The notes under the pieces were generated by a model that made no database searches, had not been told where the DNA came from, and saw nothing but the letters and a program-made list of their open reading frames with translations. 64,000 nucleotides of DNA from Glaciimonas sp. PCH181. Lineage in GTDB: Bacteria; Pseudomonadota; Gammaproteobacteria; Burkholderiales; Burkholderiaceae_D. The position numbers and the translations under genes are program-made. The DNA is taken from positions 124,001-188,000 of the forward strand of contig NZ_PYFP01000006.1 of NCBI RefSeq assembly GCF_003056055.1, written 5' to 3'. Positions within the stretch are counted from its first letter, which is position 1. The number at the start of each line of letters is the position of its first letter. Positions 8,572 through 17,453 of the stretch are shown here, in pieces.

Positions 8572-9192
8572 TTATGCAGATGCGTCGTCGGGCATGGTCG
8601 CCATCACTGACGGGCGGCGACAAAATTCCTGATGCCAGACAGCAAGCTGCGGTCGGGCAGCGCGCCAATCAATGTCGGCAAATCGATAATCGAGATAGGA
8701 CAATGTGCAGCCGATCGTGACGTGACCGATATCGAAATGGCCGTCGGCCAGCGCAGTCGCCTCTTGCTCAAGGCGATCCAATGAAGCGTTCATTTTGGTC
8801 TCGAAAGCAGCTAACCAGGAAGGTAGTTGCTGTTGCGCGGTTTTCATGCGCTCTTGCCGCCAAAGCAATAGAATCGACAACATGCCGTCGCCCAGCGCCT
8901 GACGGCGCAATGCCAGCCAGCGCACCGCGCCATCTTTAGGGAAAAAGGAGGGGCCCTGATGCAGGGTATCGAGATATTCGCAAATGACAGGCGAATCGTA
9001 TAAAACCTCGCCCGAACTGAGGACCAGAGCAGGAATCTGGCTCAGCGGATTGTCTAGCATCAAAGCTGCGTTGGGCTCGGCAAGCGCGGCCACCGAACGC
9101 ACATAGTCAACCTTGTCCTGCTGACCTGTTTCTTGCAACAAAATGACCACTTTTCGCACAAAAGGCGACCGTGGAGACCAATGTAATTTCAT
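8572..9192 (-). CDS. Glutathione S-transferase family protein
   Basis: 206-aa GST. The N-domain starts MKLHWSPRSPFVRKVVILLQE, with Ser/Arg at the glutathione-activating turn, then PLSQIPALVLSSGEVLYDSPVICEYLD (the cis-Pro and SxxI glutathione-binding motif). The C-domain is helical with ALADGHFDIGHVTIGCTLSYLDYRF, which includes the conserved Asp N-capping box. It is placed between the GntR gene and the CoA-transferase. It may carry out a glutathione-dependent isomerisation or dehalogenation step, as often seen in aromatic pathways, but this is inference. Confidence 0.85.
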   Translation of the reverse strand: MKLHWSPRSPFVRKVVILLQETGQQDKVDYVRSVAALAEPNAALMLDNPLSQIPALVLSSGEVLYDSPVICEYLDTLHQGPSFFPKDGAVRWLALRRQALGDGMLSILLLWRQERMKTAQQQLPSWLAAFETKMNASLDRLEQEATALADGHFDIGHVTIGCTLSYLDYRFADIDWRAARPQLAVWHQEFCRRPSVMATMPDDASA

Positions 9193-9234
9193 ACCGTTCC
9201 CTTATCGATTAATGACAAGTAACGGCATGCACCG

Positions 9235-9987
9235 TTACTTCAGTCTGATATCCAGGCGAATCACATCACCCCGATAAATACCCTTCCCCACGAATACAAC
9301 GCAGCCGCTTTGATCCACTGCCGCGCGCGTGACATACGCAATTGGCGCATTCAGCGGTATTTGCAACAGATCGGCAATCTGCGGATCGGCCGAACCCAAC
9401 GTCAATGTTTGGTGCGCTTCCGCAATCTCCAGCCCCGGCAAATCCCGCAAAATCCGCATCGACGTTTTAGTCTCAAAGGACTTCTTCGGAATGCGTGCGC
9501 ACACCCTTTCGTCGATATACACATCGCCCAGGTAATACGGCTTGCCGTTACGCCAGTGACGCCGTCGCCAGTGCTGATATCCTGCCGCCATCTCACCAAT
9601 TGGCGGCTCTACCGGCGAAGGCGACAAACGTTCTTTCGCGGTCAAAATCTCAATCGTCACACCATCCGGCGCGATCAGCTGGCCCGACCAGTCGGTCGCC
9701 ACTTCGCACCAAAACTGTTCCTGCGGCTTGCCAATAACAAAAGTCCCTTTCGCCCGATAACGCGCAATCAGCTTCTCTTCTTCCAGCAAATCCAGCGCCT
9801 GCCGCACAGTGGCGCGCGCCACATTGCATTCCTGCGCGAGATCGTCCACAGTCGGTATCTGCGCATCAAGCGGCCATTCTCCCGACTCAACCCGATGCCG
9901 GAACAGGCTTGCCAATTGCACATAACGCGATACCGCACTACGGCTGAAATCGATAGCGACACTGGTCTTTACATTATTCATTTTCAT
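9235..9987 (-). CDS. GntR-family (HutC/UTRA) transcriptional regulator
   Basis: 250-aa regulator. The N-terminal winged helix-turn-helix (residues ~15-85) contains LASLFRHRVESGEWPLDAQIPT and ECNVARATVRQALDLLEEEKLI, the GntR signature. The UTRA effector domain follows from ~95 to the end, with YLGDVYIDERV and PIAYVTRAAVD strands. The start is the first ATG of the closely spaced pair MKMNNVK, with AAGG 6 bases before it. It lies inside the cluster and is the obvious candidate to read TAGGTCATA-type sites at 5342-5360 and 13929-13959. UTRA domains usually bind small acids or sugars as inducers. Confidence 0.88.
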   Translation of the reverse strand: MKMNNVKTSVAIDFSRSAVSRYVQLASLFRHRVESGEWPLDAQIPTVDDLAQECNVARATVRQALDLLEEEKLIARYRAKGTFVIGKPQEQFWCEVATDWSGQLIAPDGVTIEILTAKERLSPSPVEPPIGEMAAGYQHWRRRHWRNGKPYYLGDVYIDERVCARIPKKSFETKTSMRILRDLPGLEIAEAHQTLTLGSADPQIADLLQIPLNAPIAYVTRAAVDQSGCVVFVGKGIYRGDVIRLDIRLK

Positions 9988-10173
9988 CAAAAGCCTTATT
10001 CGATCATGTACCGTGCATTTCAGGCGGCCAAATAAATCCGGCGACCAAAACAATATAGCAACAGTATCCTTCAATCAATCGATAACCTAGTCTTTTGACT
10101 TCATCCTTTAAAAAATAATGTTAGCCGCCGATTCTGCCGCACTTTTATTGCCTTGAAATCGCCATAAAACAGT

Positions 10174-10959
10174 TCAATGGCCTTGAAACACCGGTTTCCG
10201 CTTCTCCAGAAACGCCTGCATACCTTCTTTCTGATCTTGCGTATCAAACAACAACTGAAACGCCTTGCGCTCCAGCAACAAAGCTGTCTCCAACGGCACA
10301 TCATGACCCTGCTGCACGACTTCTTTAATGGCGCGCACGGCTAATGGCGGCATGCTGGCGATCTTTTTTGCCAACGTAATCGCCTGCGTCAACGCGCCAC
10401 CGTCCGCTACCACTTCCGATACCATGCCCATGGCAAAAGCCACGCCAGCGGTCACCGGTTCCCCCGTCAACAGCAGACGCAGCGCCTGATATTTACCGAT
10501 GGTGCGCACCAGTCGTTGCGTCGCACCAGCGCCCGGCATAATGCCGACACAGATTTCGGGCTGACCTAACTTTGCCGTTTCTCCCGCAATAATCAGGTCA
10601 CACGTCAGCGCCAGTTCACACCCGCCGCCCAGTGCATAACCTTCGACGGCGGCAATCAATACTTTACCGCTTTGGCGCATGACATTAAAAACCCGATCCG
10701 TTGCCAGCAAAGTATGCGAAGTCGGCGTCATGCCGGCCATTTCTGCGATGTCCGTGCCTGCTACAAAATAGCCCCCGGCACCCGTCAGAACAATGACCCG
10801 TACCTGAGCATCGGCACTCAATTTTTCGATGGCCGTTGTCAGTTGCTGCTTAACCGCCAGATTCAGCGCATTACGGCGTTCAGGTCGATTGATGGTCACC
10901 ACGTTGACGCCGGACGCGACTTCTTCACAATTTACAAACTGGTCAGTTGCGATAGTCAT
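10174..10959 (-). CDS. Enoyl-CoA hydratase
   Basis: 261-aa crotonase that hydrates 2-enoyl-CoA to 3-hydroxyacyl-CoA. Both catalytic glutamates are in place: Glu115 in GYALGGGCELALTCDL and Glu135 in LGQPEICVGIMPGAG. The CoA-binding loop AGGYFVAGTDIAEM and the C-terminal FLEKRKPVFQG are also present. It overlaps the upstream dehydrogenase by four bases (ATGA, 10956-10959), so the pair is translationally coupled and should act in consecutive steps of a beta-oxidation-like sequence. It resembles PaaF-type hydratases, but the substrate is not proved. The following 186-base gap to the GntR gene holds no recognised element. Confidence 0.9.
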   Translation of the reverse strand: MTIATDQFVNCEEVASGVNVVTINRPERRNALNLAVKQQLTTAIEKLSADAQVRVIVLTGAGGYFVAGTDIAEMAGMTPTSHTLLATDRVFNVMRQSGKVLIAAVEGYALGGGCELALTCDLIIAGETAKLGQPEICVGIMPGAGATQRLVRTIGKYQALRLLLTGEPVTAGVAFAMGMVSEVVADGGALTQAITLAKKIASMPPLAVRAIKEVVQQGHDVPLETALLLERKAFQLLFDTQDQKEGMQAFLEKRKPVFQGH

Positions 10960-12482
10960 CGTGCACGCTCCGCATAAAATGTACGATTCGCAGCCGTCAT
11001 GCGACGTAACAATGGTGCAACCCGGTAGCGATCTTCACCGTAACTAATTGCTAAATTTTGAATCACATTGCGAATGCAAGTCAGGCCAATCGCATCGCCC
11101 CATGCCAGTGGCCCACGCGGATAATTCACGCCGTTGACCATCGCCAGATCCACAGCCTCAGTCGTAGCAATTGCTTGCTGCACCATCTCGGCAGCTTCAT
11201 TGCACAGCATCGCTACCGTACGCATCACAATCAGGCCCGGCGCATCATCCAGCACAACGACCTTTTTGCCGAGTTTTTGAAAGAAACCGGCAGCAACCGC
11301 CAACGCATGGTCGGATGCCTGATCTGCTTTGGCGATCGCCACCAGCGTTGCAGTGTCATAATCCAGCGCAAGGTCAAACAACACCTGCACCGGCGCTAAA
11401 TCATTTGCGCGTTCGGTGGCGCTGCGACCATCCGTCAACGCGACCGCCACACCATCTATCCGCAAGATTCCCACGCCGTCGGTGCGTGTCACAGTCAGTC
11501 CAGCTTGCTCGGCTAACGCAACGAGTTTTTCTGCCGGTCCCAGATCGCCCTCCACAATCACCGTTGACGGCACAGCAGCGCTGGCCGTTATTTGCACGGC
11601 AGGCGCGACCAAAGGTTCAGCGTATTGATAAAATCCACGCCCGGTCTTTTTGCCTAGCCATCCGGCGTCCACCAGATCCTTTTGCAACAACGACGGCTTA
11701 TAGCGGGGATCTTGAAACAGCGCGTCATACACCGATTGCGTCACCGCATAATTAACGTCATGACCAATCATGTCCATCAACTCGAATGCGCCCATCCGAA
11801 AGCCACCGGATTCTCGCAGCACAGCATCCAGCGTCGCCGCATCGGCAGCACCCTCCGCCAACAGCCGCAATGCTTCGCCATAAAAAGGGCGCGCAACCCG
11901 ATTGACGATAAAGCCCGGTGTTGACTTGCAATGCACCGCGATCTTTTTCCAGGCCTGCGCAGTCGCAAAAATAGTAGCAACCACATCTTGACTAGTCACC
12001 TTGCCGCTTACCACCTCGACCAGCGGCAGAATCGGCGCAGGATTAAAGAAATGCATGCCGATCACGCGTTCCGGGCGTTGCAACCGTGCAGCAATCGCCG
12101 TCACCGACAACGACGATGTATTTGTCGCAATAATTGCATCTGCGGCCAGCAGCGCTTCGAGCTTGATTAGCACAGCGGTTTTTATGTCGATGTTTTCAAC
12201 AATCGCCTCGATCACCAGACCCGCTTCGGCAAGCGAGGCGATGTCCACATCGCTAGTCAATCTTGCCAGCCGGTCATCATGCTGCGCCGTGCTTATCTTG
12301 CCTTTTGCCAATAGTCGACTATACGCAGCGCGGATCGAATCCACGCCGCGTTCCAGCGCCGCCGAAGCCGCGTCGTGCAGCACCACACGGTGCCCCGCAT
12401 TCAACGCAACTTGCGCAATACCGCTGCCCATTGCTCCGGCACCGATGACGCCGATCAACACCTTTGTACTTAACGCAGTCAT
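10956..12482 (-). CDS. 3-hydroxyacyl-CoA dehydrogenase, PaaH-like
   Basis: 508-aa NAD-dependent dehydrogenase. It has the Rossmann motif IGVIGAGAMGSGIAQVALNAGH (residues ~9-31), the NTSSLSVTAIA segment, the catalytic-His region GMHFFNPAPILPLVEVV and the C-terminal helical domain (GFIVNRVARPFYGEAL). A second, degenerate copy of that helical domain follows, as in two-C-domain enzymes of the phenylacetate PaaH type (~500 aa). AGGA precedes the ATG by 5 bases. It lies 15 bases after the MFS gene and is coupled to the hydratase. Acting on 3-hydroxyadipyl-CoA is possible, but no paa ring-cleavage genes are here. Confidence 0.88.
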   Translation of the reverse strand: MTALSTKVLIGVIGAGAMGSGIAQVALNAGHRVVLHDAASAALERGVDSIRAAYSRLLAKGKISTAQHDDRLARLTSDVDIASLAEAGLVIEAIVENIDIKTAVLIKLEALLAADAIIATNTSSLSVTAIAARLQRPERVIGMHFFNPAPILPLVEVVSGKVTSQDVVATIFATAQAWKKIAVHCKSTPGFIVNRVARPFYGEALRLLAEGAADAATLDAVLRESGGFRMGAFELMDMIGHDVNYAVTQSVYDALFQDPRYKPSLLQKDLVDAGWLGKKTGRGFYQYAEPLVAPAVQITASAAVPSTVIVEGDLGPAEKLVALAEQAGLTVTRTDGVGILRIDGVAVALTDGRSATERANDLAPVQVLFDLALDYDTATLVAIAKADQASDHALAVAAGFFQKLGKKVVVLDDAPGLIVMRTVAMLCNEAAEMVQQAIATTEAVDLAMVNGVNYPRGPLAWGDAIGLTCIRNVIQNLAISYGEDRYRVAPLLRRMTAANRTFYAERAR

Positions 12483-12497
12483 AGAATCCTATCGTCC

Positions 12498-13856
12498 TTA
12501 TGCAGCAGATTTTGCTAATGCTTCCGGTTTCACACCGATCAGCAAAGTCACCGCGCCAAACAGCATCCAGCCGCCGAAATAGTATTGCCCGATCATCAGG
12601 CTGCCGGTCGTCGTTGAAAGCCAACCCACCAGCATCGGACTAAACACGCTGCCGATACCGGCTAGCGTACTCAACAGAGCGAGCCCGCCCGCTGCTGCGG
12701 TGCCGGATAAAAATGTTGAAGGCAAGGTCCAGAAAGGTCCGGTCAGACTGAGCGTCCCGGCGGTCACCAACGTCAGCATCAGCACCGATAAGGCGACGCT
12801 GTCCTGGACTGCTGGCAAGGTTATCCAACCGGCGGCCGCGATCAATGCAGGAATAGCCACATGCCAGCGACGTTCACCGGTTTTGTCAGAGTGCCGTGCA
12901 TTTAAGTACTGCGTAACCAACGCGATAAAAAACGGAATGACGGACAACAGGCCGATCTCGAACACGTTATCGATACCGGATTTTTTGATGATCGACGGCA
13001 ACCAGAAAAATATGCCGCCGGTTCCCACCAACACCGCTACGCCCATCCCCGCCAACCAGTAAAGCTTAGGCTCGCGCATCGCCGCCTTGAACGAATGGTG
13101 CGTTTTGCCTGATTTAGCTTTGGCTTCAGCATCAAAGTCACGCTGAATCAACGCCTTCTGTTCAGCTGAAAGCCAGCTGCTTTTAGCCGGTGAATCCTGC
13201 AAGTAAAAGTAGGCGGCTACACCAATAAAACAGGCTGGCAAACCCTCCACCAAAAATAACCACTGCCATCCCTTCATTCCCGCGACGCCATCAAACACAT
13301 GAATCAGCCAGCCCGACAGAGGACCACCGATCATCCCGGCAATCGGAATCGACGCTGTGAACAACGCGGTGAAACGTGCCCGACGGCTTAACGGCACCCA
13401 ATAAGTGAGATACAGCAACATGCCCGGAAACAAGCCCGCTTCAGCCGCGCCAAGCAAAAATCGCATGATATAAAAATGACTGGGAGTCGACATAAACGCC
13501 ATCGCAGCACTGAAAAGTCCCCACAGCACCATGATGCGCAGCAGTGTTTTGCGGACGCCAACTTTATGTAAATAGAGATTGCTCGGCACTTCCAGCAACA
13601 CGTAACCGACATAGAAAATACCTGCGCCGATACCATAAATGGCGTCGGTAAATCCCAGATCGCTCATAAACTTCAGCTTAGCGAAGCCCACATTCGAGCG
13701 ATCGATAAAAGAAACAACGTAGCAAAGCATCAAAAATGGCATCAATCGCCACATGACCTTTTTGTAGGTCGCATCCGCCACCGCATCGCCAACTGAGCGA
13801 GACGCACTGGTTAGGCGATCAGCGTTGCCAGAAACCAAAGAATCGGTATTGCGCAT
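12498..13856 (-). CDS. MFS transporter, anion:cation symporter (ACS) family
   Basis: 452-aa inner-membrane permease with 12 predicted helices. It has the ACS features: RLMPFLMLCYVVSFIDRSNVGFAKL in helix 1, then YVLLEVPSNLYLHKVGVRK between helices 2 and 3, and RFLLGAAEAGLFPGMLLYLTYW in helix 4. This family imports organic acids such as galactonate, phthalate, tartrate and hydroxyphenylacetate by proton symport. The start is taken at the second ATG (MRNTDSLV, 13856) because GGAGA lies 6 bases before it; the ATG four codons earlier has no ribosome site. It is the first gene of the catabolic run, directly behind the promoter/operator at 13929-13967, and defines the likely uptake step. Confidence 0.9.
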   Translation of the reverse strand: MRNTDSLVSGNADRLTSASRSVGDAVADATYKKVMWRLMPFLMLCYVVSFIDRSNVGFAKLKFMSDLGFTDAIYGIGAGIFYVGYVLLEVPSNLYLHKVGVRKTLLRIMVLWGLFSAAMAFMSTPSHFYIMRFLLGAAEAGLFPGMLLYLTYWVPLSRRARFTALFTASIPIAGMIGGPLSGWLIHVFDGVAGMKGWQWLFLVEGLPACFIGVAAYFYLQDSPAKSSWLSAEQKALIQRDFDAEAKAKSGKTHHSFKAAMREPKLYWLAGMGVAVLVGTGGIFFWLPSIIKKSGIDNVFEIGLLSVIPFFIALVTQYLNARHSDKTGERRWHVAIPALIAAAGWITLPAVQDSVALSVLMLTLVTAGTLSLTGPFWTLPSTFLSGTAAAGGLALLSTLAGIGSVFSPMLVGWLSTTTGSLMIGQYYFGGWMLFGAVTLLIGVKPEALAKSAA

Positions 13857-13928
13857 TACAGTCTCCATCGATTATTTTTGTGATGTTGTATTTCAAACCA
13901 ATTCAGCTAACAGCCATTAGTCCATATT

Positions 13929-13967
13929 TATGACCTAAAGAATATAGCGTTATTTTAGGCATGTCAA
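13929..13967 (-). promoter_or_regulatory. Promoter and overlapping operator of the MFS-led catabolic operon
   Basis: On the minus strand a perfect TTGACA (13962-13967) is followed after 17 bases by TATTCT (13939-13944); TATATT with a 15-base spacer is an alternative. A dyad CCTAAA-N14-TTTAGG (13934-13959) covers the spacer and -10 box, a position that would block RNA polymerase. Next to it, AGGTCATA-AA-TATGGACT forms an imperfect dyad sharing the 9-mer TAGGTCATA with the porin leader (5352-5360). Confidence 0.5.
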
Positions 13968-14100
13968 ACGAATCTTCTTCGGAGATTATTTGAGACAGCA
14001 AAGGATCAGGCTGCACCGGGCGGCCTGATATTTTCACTATGGGGGTTGTTTATATTGAGAAAAACGCATGCCAGTCTTGCACTGTCATGTGGCGACGGTC

Positions 14101-14134
14101 CGTATAAATCCGTCATTTTCGACGGATTTATACG
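14101..14134. repeat. Perfect 14-bp inverted repeat
   Basis: CGTATAAATCCGTC (14101-14114), a 6-base loop ATTTTC, and the exact reverse complement (14121-14134). It lies 62 bases after the stop of the minus-strand phosphatase gene and upstream of the catabolic operon promoter. There is no T-run on either side. It may act as a terminator, an mRNA end-protecting stem or a protein site. The wider 13869-14195 gap holds this and the promoter at 13929-13967. Confidence 0.7.
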
Positions 14135-14195
14135 ATGCCAATCAACTAAAAAGAGGCAGTCTGATACCGCCCCTGACTTCGACCAAAGTTACCAA

Positions 14196-15875
14196 CTACT
14201 CCTGCGGCACCAACGCCAATGCAGGCGTCAAATCCCCCATCGGCTGTCCACCATTTGTCACCAGCGCGTTATCTCTGGCCTTGATCCCATCCAACGTCGA
14301 CAATGCAAAACGCCGCGTAATAAAACGCAAGATTGAGCCGGTATCGTATTGCGTGTGATCGATAAATCCCTTACGTACATAAGGCGAGACCAAAATCGCG
14401 GGCAAACGTGTTCCCGGTCCCCAGCGATCGGCTTTCGGCGGTGCAACGTGATCCCAGAAGCCGCCGTTTTCATCGTAAGTCACCAGAATCAGCATGTGCT
14501 TCCATTGCGGACTGGCTTGCAGCTTGGCGATCACATCGGCAATATGCGCATCGCCATCCGCAACGTTGGCATAGCCTGCATGCTGATTCAGATTGCCTTG
14601 CGGTTTATAGAACGCCACCGACGGTAATTTACCCGCCGCAGCATCCTGCAAAAACGATGCATCGTAATCCTTCAGATGGCTAGTCCGTTGCGCGGCACCG
14701 GCAGGCGTGGCGGGGTCGAAACGGGCGTAATAATTGAACGGTTGATGATGCGGTTGAAACTGCACATTGCCTGCATAAATAACGCTGCGACGGGCGCTTG
14801 ATGCATCGGTCAAAGCCGCATTCCAGGCTCCCGCGTACCAGGCCCAGCTCACCCCTTTTGCAGATAACTCGTCGCCAATCGTCGCCTGACTTTGTGCAGG
14901 CAAGGTCGTGGCTTTGCTGGCGTCGGCATAGCTCGCCGTGCCAGCAACAGCATTCCCGCTAGGCTGATACAACGGCTGCATCGTATTGACCGCATAAAAC
15001 ATGCCGGATGCATCCTTCGGCGTCAGTGTGCTGTCTTTCAGATACACCGGCGCGCCGCTCAATACTGAAGCTGGATTGCCCGTGCCCGGCGTCAACCGCA
15101 CCAATTTGCCATTGGCATCCACATCGATAGCAGAAATACTGCCCTTGGCCGGAGAGTTCGCGGCATCGGCGTTCGGATAAGTCGGTGCGCACGCGCAAAT
15201 CAGATATTGGTGATTCAGGAAAGAGCCGCCAAATGCGCCCATGAAAAAATTATCGGCCAGCGTATATTGTCTGGCGATATTCCATAGCTTCATTTTGCTG
15301 CCATCGTAATAGCCCATGCTGAGGCCGCCCGCATCCGAATACGCCGCAAACTGATCGTTCTTGCCGCCATTGATCTGCATCTGATTATTGTAGAAACGAT
15401 GGACCAGATCACGCGTAATCACCGCCGGATCCATATACACCGCGCTGTTGGCGTCATCGATCTGAAATGGCTTATTCGGCAAACCGGCGGATTGCGCCTG
15501 CGTAATCACCTTGCCCTGCCCCGCGACCGACATACCGCCCCAGGTTGGCGGCAACACTGGCAGGACATTGCCATCGAAATCCTTCTGCGGGTGATAGCCG
15601 GATCGCGACGTTGGATTCACGCCGGGGATGCCATCGGCACCGGGATATAAACCGTATAAATTGTCGAAACCACGGTTCTCGGCAAAAATCACGACCACAT
15701 TCTGGATGTTGCGCATTGCCAACGCGCCGTTGTCAGCGTCAACACTGCCGGACGCCGCGCCATTGTTAAGACCACCAACGCCACCGCAGGCACTCAACCC
15801 AACCGTGACCGCCGCCATCAACGGCAATAACCGCGATGACTTCCCCTGTTGTACTCTATAAAATAATTTATTCAT
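14196..15875 (-). CDS. acpA: Acid phosphatase / phospholipase C-family lipoprotein
   Basis: 559-aa periplasmic or surface hydrolase of the alkaline-phosphatase superfamily branch that includes AcpA and phospholipase C. The signal peptide ends in the lipobox GLSAC with Cys30, so it should be lipid-anchored. Then come the metal/nucleophile region VVVIFAENRGFDNLYGLYPG, the NHQYLICACAPTYP segment, GDAHIADVIAKLQ, LILVTYDENGGFWDHVAPP (metal ligands Asp-Glu and Asp-His) and RLPAILVSPYVRKGFIDHTQYDTGSIL. The ATG at 15875 follows AGGGGG by 5 bases. It is transcribed away from a di-haem peroxidase gene. It releases phosphate from phosphomonoesters or phospholipids; which one is not settled by sequence. 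Confidence 0.85.
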   Translation of the reverse strand: MNKLFYRVQQGKSSRLLPLMAAVTVGLSACGGVGGLNNGAASGSVDADNGALAMRNIQNVVVIFAENRGFDNLYGLYPGADGIPGVNPTSRSGYHPQKDFDGNVLPVLPPTWGGMSVAGQGKVITQAQSAGLPNKPFQIDDANSAVYMDPAVITRDLVHRFYNNQMQINGGKNDQFAAYSDAGGLSMGYYDGSKMKLWNIARQYTLADNFFMGAFGGSFLNHQYLICACAPTYPNADAANSPAKGSISAIDVDANGKLVRLTPGTGNPASVLSGAPVYLKDSTLTPKDASGMFYAVNTMQPLYQPSGNAVAGTASYADASKATTLPAQSQATIGDELSAKGVSWAWYAGAWNAALTDASSARRSVIYAGNVQFQPHHQPFNYYARFDPATPAGAAQRTSHLKDYDASFLQDAAAGKLPSVAFYKPQGNLNQHAGYANVADGDAHIADVIAKLQASPQWKHMLILVTYDENGGFWDHVAPPKADRWGPGTRLPAILVSPYVRKGFIDHTQYDTGSILRFITRRFALSTLDGIKARDNALVTNGGQPMGDLTPALALVPQE

Positions 15876-16055
15876 CAATCCCCCTGGCGGAAAACCGCCA
15901 TCCTAAGCCTGGAATATGTCAACTGTGTGAACTACGACGATAGCAGAGGAGAATAAAACCCGCATCATGCACAAAACCGCGATGATGGCGTCATCGTTTC
16001 GTCACACGGCAATGTTAGCCTCTTCCACCATCGAAATTGCGCCCTGCCAACCCGT

Positions 16056-17336
16056 ATGCACAAAAATACTCTCCGATCAGTGCTGACATCCTTGGCAATA
16101 TTATTAAGCGGTATCGCGGCATGGCAGAATCCTGCACTGGCCAGCGACGCGGCAGCCAGCCCAGCCTATCTTGGTGCGGCGTATGCCCCTTCTTCTAAAC
16201 AACAACCTTCAGTCGCGGCAATGACGACGATGGGCCGCGTGCTGTTTTTCGATGCGTCGCTATCCGCCTCTGGCAAGATGTCCTGCGCCAGTTGCCATAG
16301 TCCTAGTCATGCTTTCGGGCCACCGAATAATCTGGCGGTGCAATTGGGCGGCAAAGAAATGAAAACACTGGGCACACGCGCCGCGCCTTCTCTGCGCTAT
16401 CTGCAAACGGTGCCCGCGTTTACCGAACATTTTCATGACAACGATGGCGACGACAGTATCGATGCCGGTCCTACTGGCGGCCACAATTGGGACGGTCGTG
16501 CATCGTCGGCGCACGATCAGGCGCGCATTCCTTTGCTATCGCGCCACGAAATGGGCAATGCCAGTCCGAACGATGTGGTCAACAAACTGAAAAAATCTCC
16601 GAACGCGGCGTTGTTCGGACAAACCTTTGGCGAGGATATTTTTAACGATCAGGCGCAAGCGTTTACCGCGATGCTAATGGCATTAGAAGTTTTTCAGGAA
16701 AGCCCTGCAGACTTCTATCCCTACACCAGCAAATACGACGCTTTTTTACGCCATCAAACGCCATTGAACAAACAAGAATTACGCGGACTGGCCTTGTTCA
16801 ACGACCCCGCCAAAGGTAACTGTGCGGCTTGCCATATCAGCGAAATAAATCCCGGCGGCGCGTTCCCGCAATTTACCGATTACGGCTTAATTGCCATCGG
16901 CGTACCGCGCAATAAAAAAATTCCCGCCAATGCCAATCCGGCCTTTTTCGACATGGGACTGTGCGGCCCGGACCGCACCGATTTGCGCAACAAAACCGAA
17001 TATTGCGGCCTGTTTAAAACACCGTCATTACGCAACGTTGCGTTGCGAAAAGTATTTTTTCATAATGGATCATTCACCAGCCTGGAACAGGTTTTAAAGT
17101 TCTATGTGCAACGCGATACACAACCACAAAAATGGTATCCACGCGGTAAAAATAGCGTCGTAAAAAAATTCAACGACCTGCCCGTCGAGTATCACGACAA
17201 CATCAATGTAGAAGCCCCGTTTGATCGCAAACCGGGCGACAAACCGGCATTAACCGACAGCGAAATTAAAGACGTGATCGTGTTTTTAAAAACGCTCAAT
17301 GATGGTTATGTCGCGACACCGTCATCTAAAAAGTAG
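16056..17336 (+). CDS. Di-haem cytochrome c peroxidase / MauG-like protein
   Basis: 426-aa periplasmic di-haem protein. A signal peptide (SVLTSLAILLSGIAAW...ALAS) is followed by GRVLFFDASLSASGKMSCASCHSPSHAFG, with the first CxxCH at Cys77-His81, and later GNCAACH, the second at Cys256-His260. GHNWDGRASS and PSLRNVALRKVFFHNGSF are typical of the CcpA/MauG family. It reduces peroxide with electrons from cytochrome c, or modifies a partner protein. There is no strong ribosome site before the ATG. It is divergent from acpA with 180 bases between them, a space for shared regulation; the pairing suggests a phosphate- or stress-linked unit, but this is inference. Confidence 0.88.
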   Translation: MHKNTLRSVLTSLAILLSGIAAWQNPALASDAAASPAYLGAAYAPSSKQQPSVAAMTTMGRVLFFDASLSASGKMSCASCHSPSHAFGPPNNLAVQLGGKEMKTLGTRAAPSLRYLQTVPAFTEHFHDNDGDDSIDAGPTGGHNWDGRASSAHDQARIPLLSRHEMGNASPNDVVNKLKKSPNAALFGQTFGEDIFNDQAQAFTAMLMALEVFQESPADFYPYTSKYDAFLRHQTPLNKQELRGLALFNDPAKGNCAACHISEINPGGAFPQFTDYGLIAIGVPRNKKIPANANPAFFDMGLCGPDRTDLRNKTEYCGLFKTPSLRNVALRKVFFHNGSFTSLEQVLKFYVQRDTQPQKWYPRGKNSVVKKFNDLPVEYHDNINVEAPFDRKPGDKPALTDSEIKDVIVFLKTLNDGYVATPSSKK

Positions 17337-17411
17337 GGGAAAAATAGGATTATTTTTGAGCAATTTTTGATAGTTCAAAGAATCTCTTTAATGCTGTAAT
17401 GCGCCCTCAGA

Positions 17412-17453
17412 AGCAAGTAATTGCTATTCTTTTTCTACTTTTTTGGAGAGATT
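17412..17453 (+). repeat. Direct repeat copy A, leader of the orphan gene
   Basis: AGCAAGTAATT (17412-17422), then 14 extra bases, then ACTTTTTTGGAGAGATT (17437-17453), which contains the ribosome site of the next gene. The same two blocks recur joined together at 18025-18054 just after that gene. Confidence 0.7.

Noticed and set aside
10174..12482. Phenylacetate (paa) degradation operon
   Set aside because: The dehydrogenase and hydratase resemble PaaH/PaaF, but paaABCDE, paaG, paaZ, paaJ and paaK are absent, so the pair is better treated as part of an unassigned pathway.
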